This document shows, one piece after another, positions 19,947 through 29,445 of a DNA stretch of 64,000 nucleotides. This DNA is from an uncultured Paraprevotella sp. (GTDB lineage: Bacteria; Bacteroidota; Bacteroidia; Bacteroidales; Bacteroidaceae): positions 1-64,000 of the forward strand of contig CALUIV010000015.1 of assembly GCA_944320775.1 (NCBI GenBank), written 5' to 3'. Numbering within the stretch: position 1 is the stretch's first letter; the number at the start of each line of letters is the position of its first letter. Made by a program: the position numbers and the translations under genes. The notes under the pieces were generated by a model. It was not told the DNA's origin. It saw nothing but the letters and a program-made list of their open reading frames with translations, and searched no databases.

Positions 19947-20627
19947 CTATAACTCACCAATTTTAAATGGGTTATATGATATATCCCTGTCATAAGTATC
20001 ACTACCATCTACCCTTTTAATAAATCGAACCACCCGTATTGTTACCGGAAGAACCAATATCTCATAAACCGTCTTCAAAAATATCTGTAACAACATCATC
20101 TGCAGCAATACCGACCACCCGACAATTCCTCCAAAAGCAATTGGAAAAAAAACAAGAGAATCAGCCGTTTCACCAACAACTGTCGAAACGACTGCACGCA
20201 AAGAAAAATTCCGGCCATTACTCATTAATTTCATCCGACTCATCACATAAGCATTTAAAAACGAACCAACCAAAAATGCCGCCAAGCTGGCAATGACAAT
20301 TCGAGGAGCCAGTCCAAAAATAAAATTGAAACTTTCTGCACCATCCCAAAATGGCGCAGCAGGCAACCAAACAGCCAGTTGTCCCATACCTACCACAAAA
20401 AAATTCATCAAAAAGCCACTCCAAATAATCAAGCGTGCTTTTTTAAATCCCCACACCTCCGATATGCAATCATTAATAATATAAGACACAGGGAAAACCA
20501 ACAATCCGCCAGTAATCGTCAAACCAAACAAATCAATAACCTTGGTTTCCAAAAGATTTGCCGTTATAAGGCATACATTAAAAACAATACCCAACAACAT
20601 GTAAGGTACAGAAACTTTCTCTTTCAT
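19947..20627 (-). CDS. Queuosine precursor transporter (YhhQ/DUF165 family)
   Basis: An integral membrane protein with about six hydrophobic segments and the family pattern FPVSYIINDCISEVWGFKKA near residue 64. Family members import queuine-pathway precursors for tRNA modification. ATG 20627 (MKEKVSVPYML) is preferred: the ORF could begin at 20672, but that start lies inside a terminator-like hairpin. About 226 residues. It is transcribed away from the zinc-ribbon gene and separated from it by that hairpin. The transported compound is inferred from the family. Confidence 0.85.
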   Translation of the reverse strand: MKEKVSVPYMLLGIVFNVCLITANLLETKVIDLFGLTITGGLLVFPVSYIINDCISEVWGFKKARLIIWSGFLMNFFVVGMGQLAVWLPAAPFWDGAESFNFIFGLAPRIVIASLAAFLVGSFLNAYVMSRMKLMSNGRNFSLRAVVSTVVGETADSLVFFPIAFGGIVGWSVLLQMMLLQIFLKTVYEILVLPVTIRVVRFIKRVDGSDTYDRDISYNPFKIGEL

Positions 20628-20651
20628 TAAACTATAAATAATTACATCAAT

Positions 20652-20688
20652 AAAAAACCCGACGCGGTTCATTCAAAACTGCATCGGG
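20652..20688 (-). terminator. Terminator or leader attenuator
   Basis: On the minus strand CCCGATGC (20688-20681) pairs with GCGTCGGG (20665-20658) with one mismatch, followed directly by TTTTTT (20657-20652). It ends the zinc-ribbon transcript, but it also lies only about 25 bp before the transporter start, so it could act as a leader attenuator of that gene. Confidence 0.7.
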
Positions 20689-20756
20689 AATAAACTATCG
20701 CAAATTTCACGGAAACAAATCAGGACATTATAAATTATCCCACATTCCGCAACAAA

Positions 20757-21575
20757 TTACTCTTCGGTTTTACGACGGCGACGTTTCGGTTTTTCTTCTG
20801 TCACCTTTTGCGCATACTGAACACCCGCCAACTCCGGATCGATCATGATACGACCACAATATTCGCAAACAATGATTTTCTTACGCATGCGTACATCCAA
20901 CTGACGCTGAGGCGGAATCTTGTTAAAGCAACCGCCACAAGCATCACGCTGTACGTATACAATACCCAATCCATTGCGGCTGTTCTTACGGATCCTCTTG
21001 AAAGCAGACAAAAGACGCGGCTCGATGGTTGTTTCCAGATTTCTCGCCTTTTCACGAAGTTTTTCCTCTTCAGCTTTAGTTTCCGTTACGATTTCATCCA
21101 ACTCAGACTTTTTAATGTCCAAGTCCGTACGACGTTCAGTCATTTCGTCATTACAGTGCTGAATTTCCTGATTTTTGTGGTCAATAGCCGCATTTGCTTC
21201 ACGGATACGTTTCTCGCTCAACTGATTTTCCAGTTCCTTGAACTCGATTTCCTTGCTCAATGATTCATATTCACGATTGTTGCGTACATTATCCAACTGT
21301 TCCTTGTATTTCTCAATTGTCGCATTGTTCGCCTCAATAGAGGATTTCCGGTTAGCGATGTCACGCTTTGCCTCGACAATCTCATTTTGGATTTTCTCGA
21401 TACGCGTACTCAACCCTTCAATTTCATCTTCAAGGTCCTGAACTTCCAACGGCAACTCGCCACGCAACGTACGTATTTTGTCGATTTCAGAAAGCATCGT
21501 CTGCAAATCATACAAATTCTTCAATTTTTCTTCGATCGTCAACTCCGTTGGATCTTTTTTTGTTTCTTTTGCCAT
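20757..21575 (-). CDS. Coiled-coil protein with C4 zinc ribbon
   Basis: After a short N-terminal leader, residues about 20-190 form a long, charged heptad-rich coiled coil. The C-terminus has two CxxC pairs, ACGGCFNKI (near residue 212) and VCEYCGRI (near residue 237), which form a zinc ribbon, followed by a basic tail KRRRRKTEE. This is the family often annotated as C4-type zinc-ribbon domain protein. The biochemical function is not established; binding to nucleic acid is plausible. It is 9 bp downstream of the Nif3-like gene, and co-occurrence of these two is common. Confidence 0.88.
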   Translation of the reverse strand: MAKETKKDPTELTIEEKLKNLYDLQTMLSEIDKIRTLRGELPLEVQDLEDEIEGLSTRIEKIQNEIVEAKRDIANRKSSIEANNATIEKYKEQLDNVRNNREYESLSKEIEFKELENQLSEKRIREANAAIDHKNQEIQHCNDEMTERRTDLDIKKSELDEIVTETKAEEEKLREKARNLETTIEPRLLSAFKRIRKNSRNGLGIVYVQRDACGGCFNKIPPQRQLDVRMRKKIIVCEYCGRIMIDPELAGVQYAQKVTEEKPKRRRRKTEE

Positions 21576-21584
21576 AATTCGATT

Positions 21585-22394
21585 CTACAAGTATTTTATG
21601 GGATTTGTATCGACCGCCGTAATGTAAAGAGGCATATCTGGACACGCATCCGCTATAATTGAATATAAAATTTCTTTTGTAAACTGTTCGCTCTGATAGT
21701 GACCCATGACCGCGATTTGAATTTCCTGTTCCCGGCCAAAGTACTGATGATAATGCATTTCGCCCGTAAGGAAAGCATCGGCTCCAATCTTTACCGCTTC
21801 GTCCAAAAGAAAATCACCCGCACCACCACAAATCACAACCCGTTTGATTGGTTTCTGCATCAATTCATTGTGCATCAGACACTCAATATGAAAAATTTCC
21901 TTAATCCGCTGCAGAAAATCTATCGCATCTTCCGATACCGGTAATGTTCCCACAATACCACTTCCCGCCATAACCGTATAATCACCCTCCGGACTTTCTA
22001 TACTGACAGGATGAGGCTGTAGCAAACGTACATCCTCTAGTCCTAATTTATCGGCAATTTTATAATTAACCCCATCCTCCGCATTGTCCAGGTTCGTATG
22101 AGCTGAATAAATTGTTATATCATTCTTAATGGCTTTGCTGAGACAGCGTTCCACCAATGTTCTGTCCGTTACCCGTTTCAATCCATGAAACAACAAAGGA
22201 TGATGAGAAACAACCAAATTACAACCTAAAGAAACAGCCTCGTCAAGCACTTCTTCAGTCACATCAAGACACAATAAAGCCCCTGATGCTTCCACCTCTG
22301 TCAATCCAACCTGCAGGCCGGCATTATCATAGCTCTCCTGTAGGGGCAGAGGCGCGAATCTTTCAAGGGCGCATATAACTTCTTTAATCTTCAC
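21585..22394 (-). CDS. Nif3-like dinuclear metal centre protein
   Basis: The 269-residue protein has the family metal ligands: VVSHHPLLFHG near residue 62, YSAHTNLD near residue 96 and GEMHYHQYFG near residue 213. These bind two metals in the hexameric YbgI/Nif3 fold. The family is often annotated as a GTP cyclohydrolase I type 2 homologue, but the true reaction is uncertain. The length equals the short form without the inserted PII-like domain. It lies directly upstream of the zinc-ribbon gene and probably in one transcript with it. Confidence 0.9.
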   Translation of the reverse strand: MKIKEVICALERFAPLPLQESYDNAGLQVGLTEVEASGALLCLDVTEEVLDEAVSLGCNLVVSHHPLLFHGLKRVTDRTLVERCLSKAIKNDITIYSAHTNLDNAEDGVNYKIADKLGLEDVRLLQPHPVSIESPEGDYTVMAGSGIVGTLPVSEDAIDFLQRIKEIFHIECLMHNELMQKPIKRVVICGGAGDFLLDEAVKIGADAFLTGEMHYHQYFGREQEIQIAVMGHYQSEQFTKEILYSIIADACPDMPLYITAVDTNPIKYL

Positions 22395-22540
22395 GCTTCA
22401 GAAAATTTTCGCAAAAATACAGTTTTTCTCCGAATAAAACAATAGCAGCAGGGGCTTTCTAGCTATTTTTTCAACCAAAACAGTCGTTTCTTCGTCCGTA
22501 TAATCAAGATAGCAGATATCTTCACACCTTATTTTTTCAA

Positions 22541-23383
22541 TCAGAACAGTTCTAATGAGTTATAACGGCTTTTCTGATGCCGGAAAACGTGCTTCAACCG
22601 ACCGTATTCATCGAAAGCCTTCCGTCCGGAAAGGTTTACTGTGATCATCAGGGAAAGCATGGAGGCCACCACTGTAATCACCACGATCATCAGCTGATAT
22701 TTTATAGCCGTATCCGGAGCACTTCCTCCCAGAATTTGTCCGATCATCGTTCCCGGCAAGGATACAATTCCCAATACAGCCATATTCGCAATGCAAGGCG
22801 AAAAAGCTTTCACCACAGCCGAGCGCAGGAAAGGCATCGTCGCCTCAAAACGTGTCGCTCCATTCCCCAACAAGTAGTAATACATCTGCTGTTCGCGTTG
22901 CAATTCATTATAATAAGTGCTTAATGCCACGACATTCACAGAAAGCATATTTCCCAGAAGGATTCCCATAATCGGCACAAAATAACGGGCGCTGAAAATG
23001 TTCTCCAGTCCGAGTACCAGTCCAAGGAAATAGAATCCCACAAGAAAAGCCGTTACCAGAAAACCGATAAGAATTGGAACAAACAGCATCCGTCTTCGCA
23101 AACCGGTACGCGACACTGCCGTATGCGACGCCACAAACACCATCAGGATAACCCAGAAAGAATTCAACCAGGCATTGTCCCAGACAAACAGATAACGCAA
23201 ATAGATACCAATCAGGAACAACTGTACACACATGCGCAATGTCGCCAGTACCGTAGCCTGCACCAGTCCGGTCTTCAACTTCCACAGATAATAAAACGGT
23301 ACGAGCATCAGCAACAGCCCTACGGCCATACTGTAAAAACTGATATCAGTTGTTTCCATCCTTTTCCATAAATAATTAATCAC
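22541..23383 (-). CDS. FetB-like ABC exporter permease (UPF0014)
   Basis: About seven hydrophobic segments over 280 residues. The family patterns VPIMGILLGNMLSVNVVAL (near residue 135) and SLPGTMIGQILGGS (near residue 208) identify a UPF0014/FetB permease. In E. coli FetAB is implicated in iron export and oxidative-stress resistance; that role here is inferred. It overlaps the ATPase gene upstream by four bases, so the two are coupled. Confidence 0.88.
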   Translation of the reverse strand: MINYLWKRMETTDISFYSMAVGLLLMLVPFYYLWKLKTGLVQATVLATLRMCVQLFLIGIYLRYLFVWDNAWLNSFWVILMVFVASHTAVSRTGLRRRMLFVPILIGFLVTAFLVGFYFLGLVLGLENIFSARYFVPIMGILLGNMLSVNVVALSTYYNELQREQQMYYYLLGNGATRFEATMPFLRSAVVKAFSPCIANMAVLGIVSLPGTMIGQILGGSAPDTAIKYQLMIVVITVVASMLSLMITVNLSGRKAFDEYGRLKHVFRHQKSRYNSLELF

Positions 23384-24000
23384 ATATTGACCGTCCGGTC
23401 ACATCCCGACGCAAATTTCCGGTCGTGTGTCACAGCCAGTATCGTTTTGCCCTGTTCTTTCAGCAGGCTGAAAAATCGGAACACACGTCCGGAACTGTCG
23501 CTGTCCAGTGCCGATGTCGGTTCGTCAATCAGCAGAATGTCCTTGTCGAGCATCGCTGCTGCCGCCAGCATGATGCGCTGCCGCTGCCCTCCGGAAATCC
23601 TGCAGACCTTACTCTGGTACAAATCTCTGGAGAGCCCCAGCATATCCCAGTACTGAAAAAGTTTTTCCTCTTCGAAGCGAATATGCTGATTAGCTTTCAG
23701 CTCAAAGGGCAACCGTACCATCTCGCTTACCCATTCACTCGGAAGCGCCAGTTCCTGAGGCACATAAGCCGTAATCTGCCGGATATGATGAACCGTATGC
23801 AACGACAGTTCGTCTCCTCCCATCCAGATTCTGCCTGAAGAAACCGGCACAAATCCCAACAAGGCACGCAACACAGAAGTCTTGCCACAACCGGACTCCC
23901 CCATCAAGCAGACCAATTGTCCCTTACCGACTGCAAGATTAAAATCCGAAACGATTTTGCGCCGGCCAAATTCTATGCTAACATGCTCCAAGCGAATCAT
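23380..24000 (-). CDS. FetA-like ABC transporter ATP-binding protein
   Basis: A compact 206-residue ABC ATPase with Walker A GESGCGKTS near residue 34, signature ISGGQRQRIML near residue 137 and Walker B ILLIDEPTSALDS near residue 155. It is paired with the FetB-like permease through a four-base overlap and is the first gene of the pair. A 275-bp intergenic region separates it from a divergent gene. Confidence 0.9.
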   Translation of the reverse strand: MIRLEHVSIEFGRRKIVSDFNLAVGKGQLVCLMGESGCGKTSVLRALLGFVPVSSGRIWMGGDELSLHTVHHIRQITAYVPQELALPSEWVSEMVRLPFELKANQHIRFEEEKLFQYWDMLGLSRDLYQSKVCRISGGQRQRIMLAAAAMLDKDILLIDEPTSALDSDSSGRVFRFFSLLKEQGKTILAVTHDRKFASGCDRTVNM

Positions 24001-24275
24001 ATCACAACGTTCTTAACTTCATAAACAGGCTCGTGTTGCCCCCACTAAACCAAGCGGTTTTGCAAAATTAAAAAAAATCAGGTCAAAAAGAGCATTCCTA
24101 CCCTGCCATTTTGGATTTTTAATGGAAAAAGAAGCCGAAATCATTCCTTCATCATTCTTACATGTTTTATTCGGAATTTTCAGCGTTTTCAATTATCTTT
24201 GCGTAGTATTTCTCCGATGCAGGCTTCTTGCAGAAAGACAATACAACTTTTCAGAACCATGATAAAAATTGAAAT

Positions 24276-24809
24276 ATGACCAACGATAGAGACATACGCC
24301 GGGAACTGGCTCTTGCTGCAGCCCGACAAATGATTATTGCCGCTCGCACTGCTCCGAAAGCCAAAGGACTGGATCTGATCGAAACCAGCCTGACCAATGA
24401 ACCTGAAGAGCTGAATGCACTGGCCGAACGCATGGAAAAGCTTTACGAAGAGAATCATTTGAAATTTTTCCTGCGCGATGCCGATAATATCCGCCAAGCC
24501 GATGCTCTTGTACTGATCGGAACCCACCGCCAGCCATTAAATCTCAACTGCGGCTACTGTGGTTCGCCGACTTGCAGTCAAAAGACCCCCGAAACACCAT
24601 GTGCATTCAATTCCATTGATGTGGGCGTAGCTGTAGGATCAGCCTGTGCTGTAGCAGCCAGCCTGCACGTTGATTGCCGCGTGATGTATTCGGCCGGAAG
24701 TGCCGCAGCGACATTAGGATGGCCGGCAAGCGACTGTAGCCAGGTCATTGCTATACCTCTATCCATATCATCCAAGAATCCATTCTTCGACCGTAAACCG
24801 AAAGAGTGA
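24276..24809 (+). CDS. DUF2148 ferredoxin-domain protein
   Basis: The 177-residue protein has a cysteine group near residue 88 (LNCGYCGSPTC, then PCAF) of the iron-sulphur-binding type assigned to DUF2148. Gly- and Ala-rich stretches around VGSACAVAASLHVD follow. Function unknown, presumably redox. A -7 box TATCTTTG at 24194-24201 lies 75 bp upstream, with no clear -33. It precedes the agmatine genes by 59 bp and could share their transcript. Confidence 0.8.
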   Translation: MTNDRDIRRELALAAARQMIIAARTAPKAKGLDLIETSLTNEPEELNALAERMEKLYEENHLKFFLRDADNIRQADALVLIGTHRQPLNLNCGYCGSPTCSQKTPETPCAFNSIDVGVAVGSACAVAASLHVDCRVMYSAGSAAATLGWPASDCSQVIAIPLSISSKNPFFDRKPKE

Positions 24810-24868
24810 CCAGTACGCAAGGTGTACGTTCAGATTCATCATTAAAACAAGAAGAAATCATATTCATT

Positions 24869-25996
24869 ATGGCATTACAATATAGAAAAACAACTCAGAC
24901 CATCGACGATCTGACGAGACAAGTCAAGTTCGAAAATCCTAACGGACCGGAACAGACAGAGCAACGTTCCACGTTTCTCCCCTCCGAATGGTTTCCGCAA
25001 AGCGGTGTCCAGCTGACCTGGCCTCATGCAGAAACCGACTGGTGCGACATGTTGCCCGAAGTCACCGACTGCTATCTGCACATGGCCTACGAAATTGCGT
25101 CTCGTGAAAAGTTACTGATTGTCACTCCCGAGCCCGAAGCCGTCCGTCAGTTGCTTCAGACCAAGCTTCCGGCCCGTACACTCGAAAACATCATCCTGAC
25201 GGAATGTCCGACGAACGACACCTGGGCACGCGACCACGGTTTCCTGACCCTGATCACCGAAAACGGTCCCATGTTGCTCGATTTCAAGTTCAACGGATGG
25301 GGAATGAAATTTGCCGCAAACCTCGACAATCAGATTAACAAACGGCTCCATGCACAAGGTCTGGTCAAAGGCATTTACCGCAACTGCCTCGACTTCGTTC
25401 TCGAAGGCGGTTCTATCGAGAGCGATGGTGCAGGCACCATCTTGACTTCTTCAGAATGTCTGCTGTCGCCCAACCGTAACGAGACTTACCAACGGCCAGA
25501 TGTTGAACAACGTCTGAAATCAGAATTCCATGCTGAGCAGATTCTTTGGGTTGACCACGGTTACCTCTCGGGCGACGACACCGACAGTCACATCGACACA
25601 CTGGCCCGTCTCTGCCCGAACAACACCATTGCCTACGTGCAATGTACTGACTCCAGTGATGAGCATTACGAAGCCTTGACCCGTATGGAGGAACAAATCA
25701 AATCATTCCGGACGCTTGAGGGTGAGCCCTACCATCTGATCCCGCTGCCGATGCCTGCTGCCATTCATGATGAAGACGGCACCCGTTTACCGGCTACATA
25801 TGCCAACTTTCTTATCGTCAACGGCGCTGTTCTGATGCCGACCTACGGTCAGCCAGCCAATGACGAACTGGCCCGCAAGCAACTTCAGAAAGCTTTCCCT
25901 AAGCACGAAATTGTAGGCATAGACTGCTGTTCCTTGATCAGGCAGCATGGTTCCTTACATTGCTGCACCATGCAGTTCCCATTAGGCGTGCTCTAA
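24869..25996 (+). CDS. aguA: Agmatine deiminase
   Basis: It converts agmatine to N-carbamoylputrescine. Family landmarks are ECPTNDTWARDHG near residue 112, EGGSIESDG near residue 178, HGYLSGDDTDSHIDTLAR near residue 230 and the C-terminal catalytic-cysteine segment HCCTMQFP. ATG 24869 (MALQYRKT) fits the family start better than an in-frame ATG at 24806 that overlaps the previous gene. About 375 residues. It is followed after 60 bp by aguB, which completes putrescine synthesis. Confidence 0.9.
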   Translation: MALQYRKTTQTIDDLTRQVKFENPNGPEQTEQRSTFLPSEWFPQSGVQLTWPHAETDWCDMLPEVTDCYLHMAYEIASREKLLIVTPEPEAVRQLLQTKLPARTLENIILTECPTNDTWARDHGFLTLITENGPMLLDFKFNGWGMKFAANLDNQINKRLHAQGLVKGIYRNCLDFVLEGGSIESDGAGTILTSSECLLSPNRNETYQRPDVEQRLKSEFHAEQILWVDHGYLSGDDTDSHIDTLARLCPNNTIAYVQCTDSSDEHYEALTRMEEQIKSFRTLEGEPYHLIPLPMPAAIHDEDGTRLPATYANFLIVNGAVLMPTYGQPANDELARKQLQKAFPKHEIVGIDCCSLIRQHGSLHCCTMQFPLGVL

Positions 25997-26056
25997 TATA
26001 GCAGCATAAATGCGCTATACTATATAATATAATAAGGTATAAATAGAAAAACTATT

Positions 26057-26941
26057 ATGAGAAAGATAAAAGTCGGTTTAATCCAGCAGGCCAACAGTGC
26101 CGATCCGAAAGAAAACATCCTGAAGCTCGCCAAGAACATCGAACAGCTCGCCAAGAAAGGCGCTCAGCTTGTTGTGCTCCAGGAACTCCATAACTCCCTT
26201 TATTTTTGTCAGACCGAAAACACGGCCTTATTCGATTTAGCCGAACCTATCCCTGGTCCGTCAACAGCCTTTTATGGCGAACTGGCCCGTCAGTTTGGCA
26301 TCGTTCTGGTCACTTCACTGTTCGAAAAGCGTGCCGCCGGTCTTTATCACAACACTGCAGTCGTGTTCGACACCGACGGCTCCATTGCCGGCAAGTACCG
26401 CAAGATGCACATCCCCGACGATCCGGCCTATTATGAGAAATTCTATTTCACCCCCGGCGACCTGGGATTCCATCCCATCCAGACCTCTATAGGTAAACTC
26501 GGTGTGCAGGTTTGCTGGGATCAGTGGTATCCCGAAGGAGCGCGCCTGATGGCACTTCAGGGAGCCGAATTGCTGATCTACCCCACTGCCATCGGTTACG
26601 AAAGCAGCGACACTCCCGAAGAACAGGAACGCCAGCGTGAGGCCTGGACCACTGTGCAGCGTGGTCATGCCGTAGCCAACGGCATTCCGGTCATTGCCGT
26701 AAATCGCGTCGGACTTGAACCGGACCCTTCCGGACAAACCAACGGCATCCAGTTTTGGGGCAGCTCATTTGTTGCCGGTCCGCAAGGTGAGTTCCTGGCC
26801 CGCGCGACGAAAGACCAGGAAGAGAATCTTCTTGTCGAAGTCGATATGGAACGTTCCGAAAACGTACGTCGCTGGTGGCCGTTCCTGCGCGACCGCCGTA
26901 TTGAAGAATTCGGACCGCTCACCCGCAGATTTATTGATTAA
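26057..26941 (+). CDS. aguB: N-carbamoylputrescine amidase
   Basis: This nitrilase-superfamily enzyme hydrolyses N-carbamoylputrescine to putrescine, ammonia and CO2. The catalytic Glu (VLQELHNSLYF, near residue 42), Lys (KYRKMHIPDDP, near residue 115) and Cys (QVCWDQWYPEGAR, near residue 152) are all in place. 294 residues, complete. With aguA upstream it forms the two-step agmatine route to putrescine. Confidence 0.92.
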   Translation: MRKIKVGLIQQANSADPKENILKLAKNIEQLAKKGAQLVVLQELHNSLYFCQTENTALFDLAEPIPGPSTAFYGELARQFGIVLVTSLFEKRAAGLYHNTAVVFDTDGSIAGKYRKMHIPDDPAYYEKFYFTPGDLGFHPIQTSIGKLGVQVCWDQWYPEGARLMALQGAELLIYPTAIGYESSDTPEEQERQREAWTTVQRGHAVANGIPVIAVNRVGLEPDPSGQTNGIQFWGSSFVAGPQGEFLARATKDQEENLLVEVDMERSENVRRWWPFLRDRRIEEFGPLTRRFID

Positions 26942-27049
26942 CCCTACAGGAAGAATGACTTCCGGCACAGAAGCTGTTCCTGCAAAAGAAAAATTCAAGC
27001 AACTCGAAGAAAACTGGTACACCTGCTCAGCATTTCAGGCAAAAAGTTG

Positions 27050-27057
27050 TATCTTTG
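27050..27057 (+). promoter_or_regulatory. Probable -7 box of glnN
   Basis: TATCTTTG matches TAnnTTTG exactly, 77 bp before the glnN start codon. No TTTG is at the usual 19-20 base distance, so the promoter may need an activator. Confidence 0.5.
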
Positions 27058-27134
27058 CCACCTAAAAGCAGAAAATCCAGACAAGTTGCTTTTTACAAAC
27101 AAGTAAACATTTACAAAAACAACCAGATAAAAGT

Positions 27135-29327
27135 ATGTCATCAGCATTAAGATTTGAAGTAGTTGGCGAAGCTTTCAAGAAGAAAGCCGTTGAAGTTCCA
27201 AGTCCGGCAGAAAGACCATCCGAGTTTTTTGCGAAATACGTATTTACACGACAGAAGATGTATAAATACCTTTCAGCAGAAGCATACGCCAAGATGTGCG
27301 ACGTGATGGACAAAGGTGCGTCTTTTGATTTAAAGACAGCCGACCAGGTGGCCGAAGGCATGAAACGTTGGGCCATGGAATTGGGCGTAACCCATTGCAC
27401 CCACTGGTTTCAGCCATTGACGGAAGGAACCGCAGAAAAGCATGATGCCTTTGTCGAACACGACGGAAAAGGCGGCATGATTGAAGAATTTTCCGGCAAA
27501 CAGCTCGTCCAGCAGGAAACCGATGCTTCGTCTTTCCCCAATGGTGGTATCCGTTCCACATTCGAGGCGCGCGGATATTCCGCATGGGACTATGCTTCGC
27601 CCGTATTTGTCATTGGCGACACCCTGATGATTCCTACCGTGTTTATTTCTTACACCGGAGAATCATTGGATTATAAGGCACCGCTGAAAAAAGCCCTATA
27701 TGCTGTTGACAAGGCAGCGACCGACGTATGCAAATATTTCTATGACGACGTAAAGCGCGTCATTTCCAATTTAGGATGGGAACAGGAATATTTCCTGGTC
27801 GACGAAGGCCTCTTTGCCACACGCCCCGACCTGCTCATGACCGGCCGCACACTTTTAGGTCACGATTCTGCCAAGAACCAGCAGATGGACGACCACTATT
27901 TCGGCTCTATCCCCGGACGTGTAGCAGCTTTCATGACCGACCTGGAGATTCAGGCACTCGAGTTGGGTATTCCCTGCAAGACCCGTCACAACGAGGTAGC
28001 CCCTAACCAGTTTGAATTGGCACCTATTTTCGAAGAAACCAATCTGGCCATCGACCACAACATGTTGCTCATGTCTATCATGAAAAAAGTGGCCCGCAAG
28101 CACGGATTCCGCTGTCTGCTCCACGAGAAGCCGTTTGCCGGCATCAACGGTTCCGGTAAGCACAACAACTGGTCTCTGGCAACTGATACCGGCATCCTGC
28201 TCCATGGTCCCGGCAAAACTCCGAAAGACAACCTGCGTTTCGTAACATTCATTGTAGAAACGCTCATGGCCGTATATAAACACAACGGACTGTTGAAAGC
28301 CTCTATTATGAGTGCCACCAACTCCCATCGTCTCGGTGCCCACGAAGCTCCACCAGCCATCATTTCCTCTTTCCTTGGCGACCAGTTAAGCGAAATTCTC
28401 GATCATTTGGAAAACTCCACCGACGACGAACTCATCACTGTAGCCGGCAAACACGGCATGAAGCTGGACATCCCACAGATTCCGGAACTGATGGTCGACA
28501 ATACCGACCGCAACCGAACTTCACCGTTCGCTTTTACAGGAAATCGCTTTGAGTTCCGTGCTGTTGGTTCTGAAGCCAACTGTGCCAGTGCCATGATAGC
28601 TCTGAACGCAGCAATGGCCGAAGCCCTGATCAATTTCAAACAGCGCGTCGATGCCCTGATTGCATCCGGCACCGAACAGACAAAAGCCATTCTGCAAATC
28701 TTGCGTGAGGACATCAAGACTTGTCGTCCGATTCATTTCGACGGTAACGGTTATTCCGAAGAATGGAAAATTGAGGCAGCCCGTCGCGGTTTGGATGTCG
28801 AGGCAAGCTGTCCGATTGTATTCGACCGCTATCTCGATGAAAGTTCCGTACAGATGTTTGCCAAGACAAACGTATTTACCCGTTCCGAACTGGAAGCCCG
28901 CAACGAAATCAAATGGGAGACCTATACAAAGAAAATCCAGATCGAGGCGCGCATTTTCGGCGACCTCTGTATGAACCACATCATACCGGTAGCTACTCGT
29001 TATCAAAGCACACTGATCGACAATGTGCACAAGATGCAGCAGATATTCCCTGCCGAAGAAGCAGCACGTCTCAGCGCCAAAAACATTGAGCTAATCCGCA
29101 CTATTGCCGAATTGTCCAGCTACATCACCGAGAATGTCAATCTGCTTATCGAGGCCCGGAAAGTAGCCAACCGCATTGAGAACGAACGCGAAAAAGCCAT
29201 TGCCTACCACGATACGGTAGCTCCGAAGATTGAAGACATCCGTCATCACGTCGACAAGCTCGAAATGATTGTCGATGATGAATTGTGGCCGTTACCTAAA
29301 TATCGTGAACTGCTGTTTATCCGATAA
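27135..29327 (+). CDS. glnN: Glutamine synthetase type III
   Basis: It makes glutamine from glutamate and ammonia with ATP. At 730 residues it is the large type III form typical of Bacteroidales. It starts SALRFEVVGEAF and has the signature segments NEVAPNQFELAP (near residue 285), INGSGKHNNWS (near residue 337) and SATNSHRLGAHEAPPA (near residue 393). The C-terminal extension ends in helical segments near NLLIEARKVAN. It is followed by a strong terminator and has a -7 box upstream. It is likely nitrogen-regulated, though no operator is visible. Confidence 0.95.
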   Translation: MSSALRFEVVGEAFKKKAVEVPSPAERPSEFFAKYVFTRQKMYKYLSAEAYAKMCDVMDKGASFDLKTADQVAEGMKRWAMELGVTHCTHWFQPLTEGTAEKHDAFVEHDGKGGMIEEFSGKQLVQQETDASSFPNGGIRSTFEARGYSAWDYASPVFVIGDTLMIPTVFISYTGESLDYKAPLKKALYAVDKAATDVCKYFYDDVKRVISNLGWEQEYFLVDEGLFATRPDLLMTGRTLLGHDSAKNQQMDDHYFGSIPGRVAAFMTDLEIQALELGIPCKTRHNEVAPNQFELAPIFEETNLAIDHNMLLMSIMKKVARKHGFRCLLHEKPFAGINGSGKHNNWSLATDTGILLHGPGKTPKDNLRFVTFIVETLMAVYKHNGLLKASIMSATNSHRLGAHEAPPAIISSFLGDQLSEILDHLENSTDDELITVAGKHGMKLDIPQIPELMVDNTDRNRTSPFAFTGNRFEFRAVGSEANCASAMIALNAAMAEALINFKQRVDALIASGTEQTKAILQILREDIKTCRPIHFDGNGYSEEWKIEAARRGLDVEASCPIVFDRYLDESSVQMFAKTNVFTRSELEARNEIKWETYTKKIQIEARIFGDLCMNHIIPVATRYQSTLIDNVHKMQQIFPAEEAARLSAKNIELIRTIAELSSYITENVNLLIEARKVANRIENEREKAIAYHDTVAPKIEDIRHHVDKLEMIVDDELWPLPKYRELLFIR

Positions 29328-29358
29328 TTCGGAACAATACGATTCTGAAAAATATTAT

Positions 29359-29402
29359 ATACCCCCTTTCCGGTCCGTATTCCGAGGAAAGGGGGTATTT
29401 TT
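29359..29402 (+). terminator. Strong glnN terminator
   Basis: TACCCCCTTTCC (29360-29371) pairs perfectly with GGAAAGGGGGTA (29386-29397), followed by TTTTT. It lies about 30 bp after the glnN stop. Confidence 0.9.
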
Positions 29403-29445
29403 GTTAATAGGATGATATCATTCTGAATTCAAGAAACTTTTCTCT

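Noticed and set aside
20640..20720. preQ1 riboswitch before the queuosine precursor transporter
   Set aside because: Only a terminator-like hairpin is visible; the conserved aptamer loop and A-rich tail of known preQ1 classes are missing.
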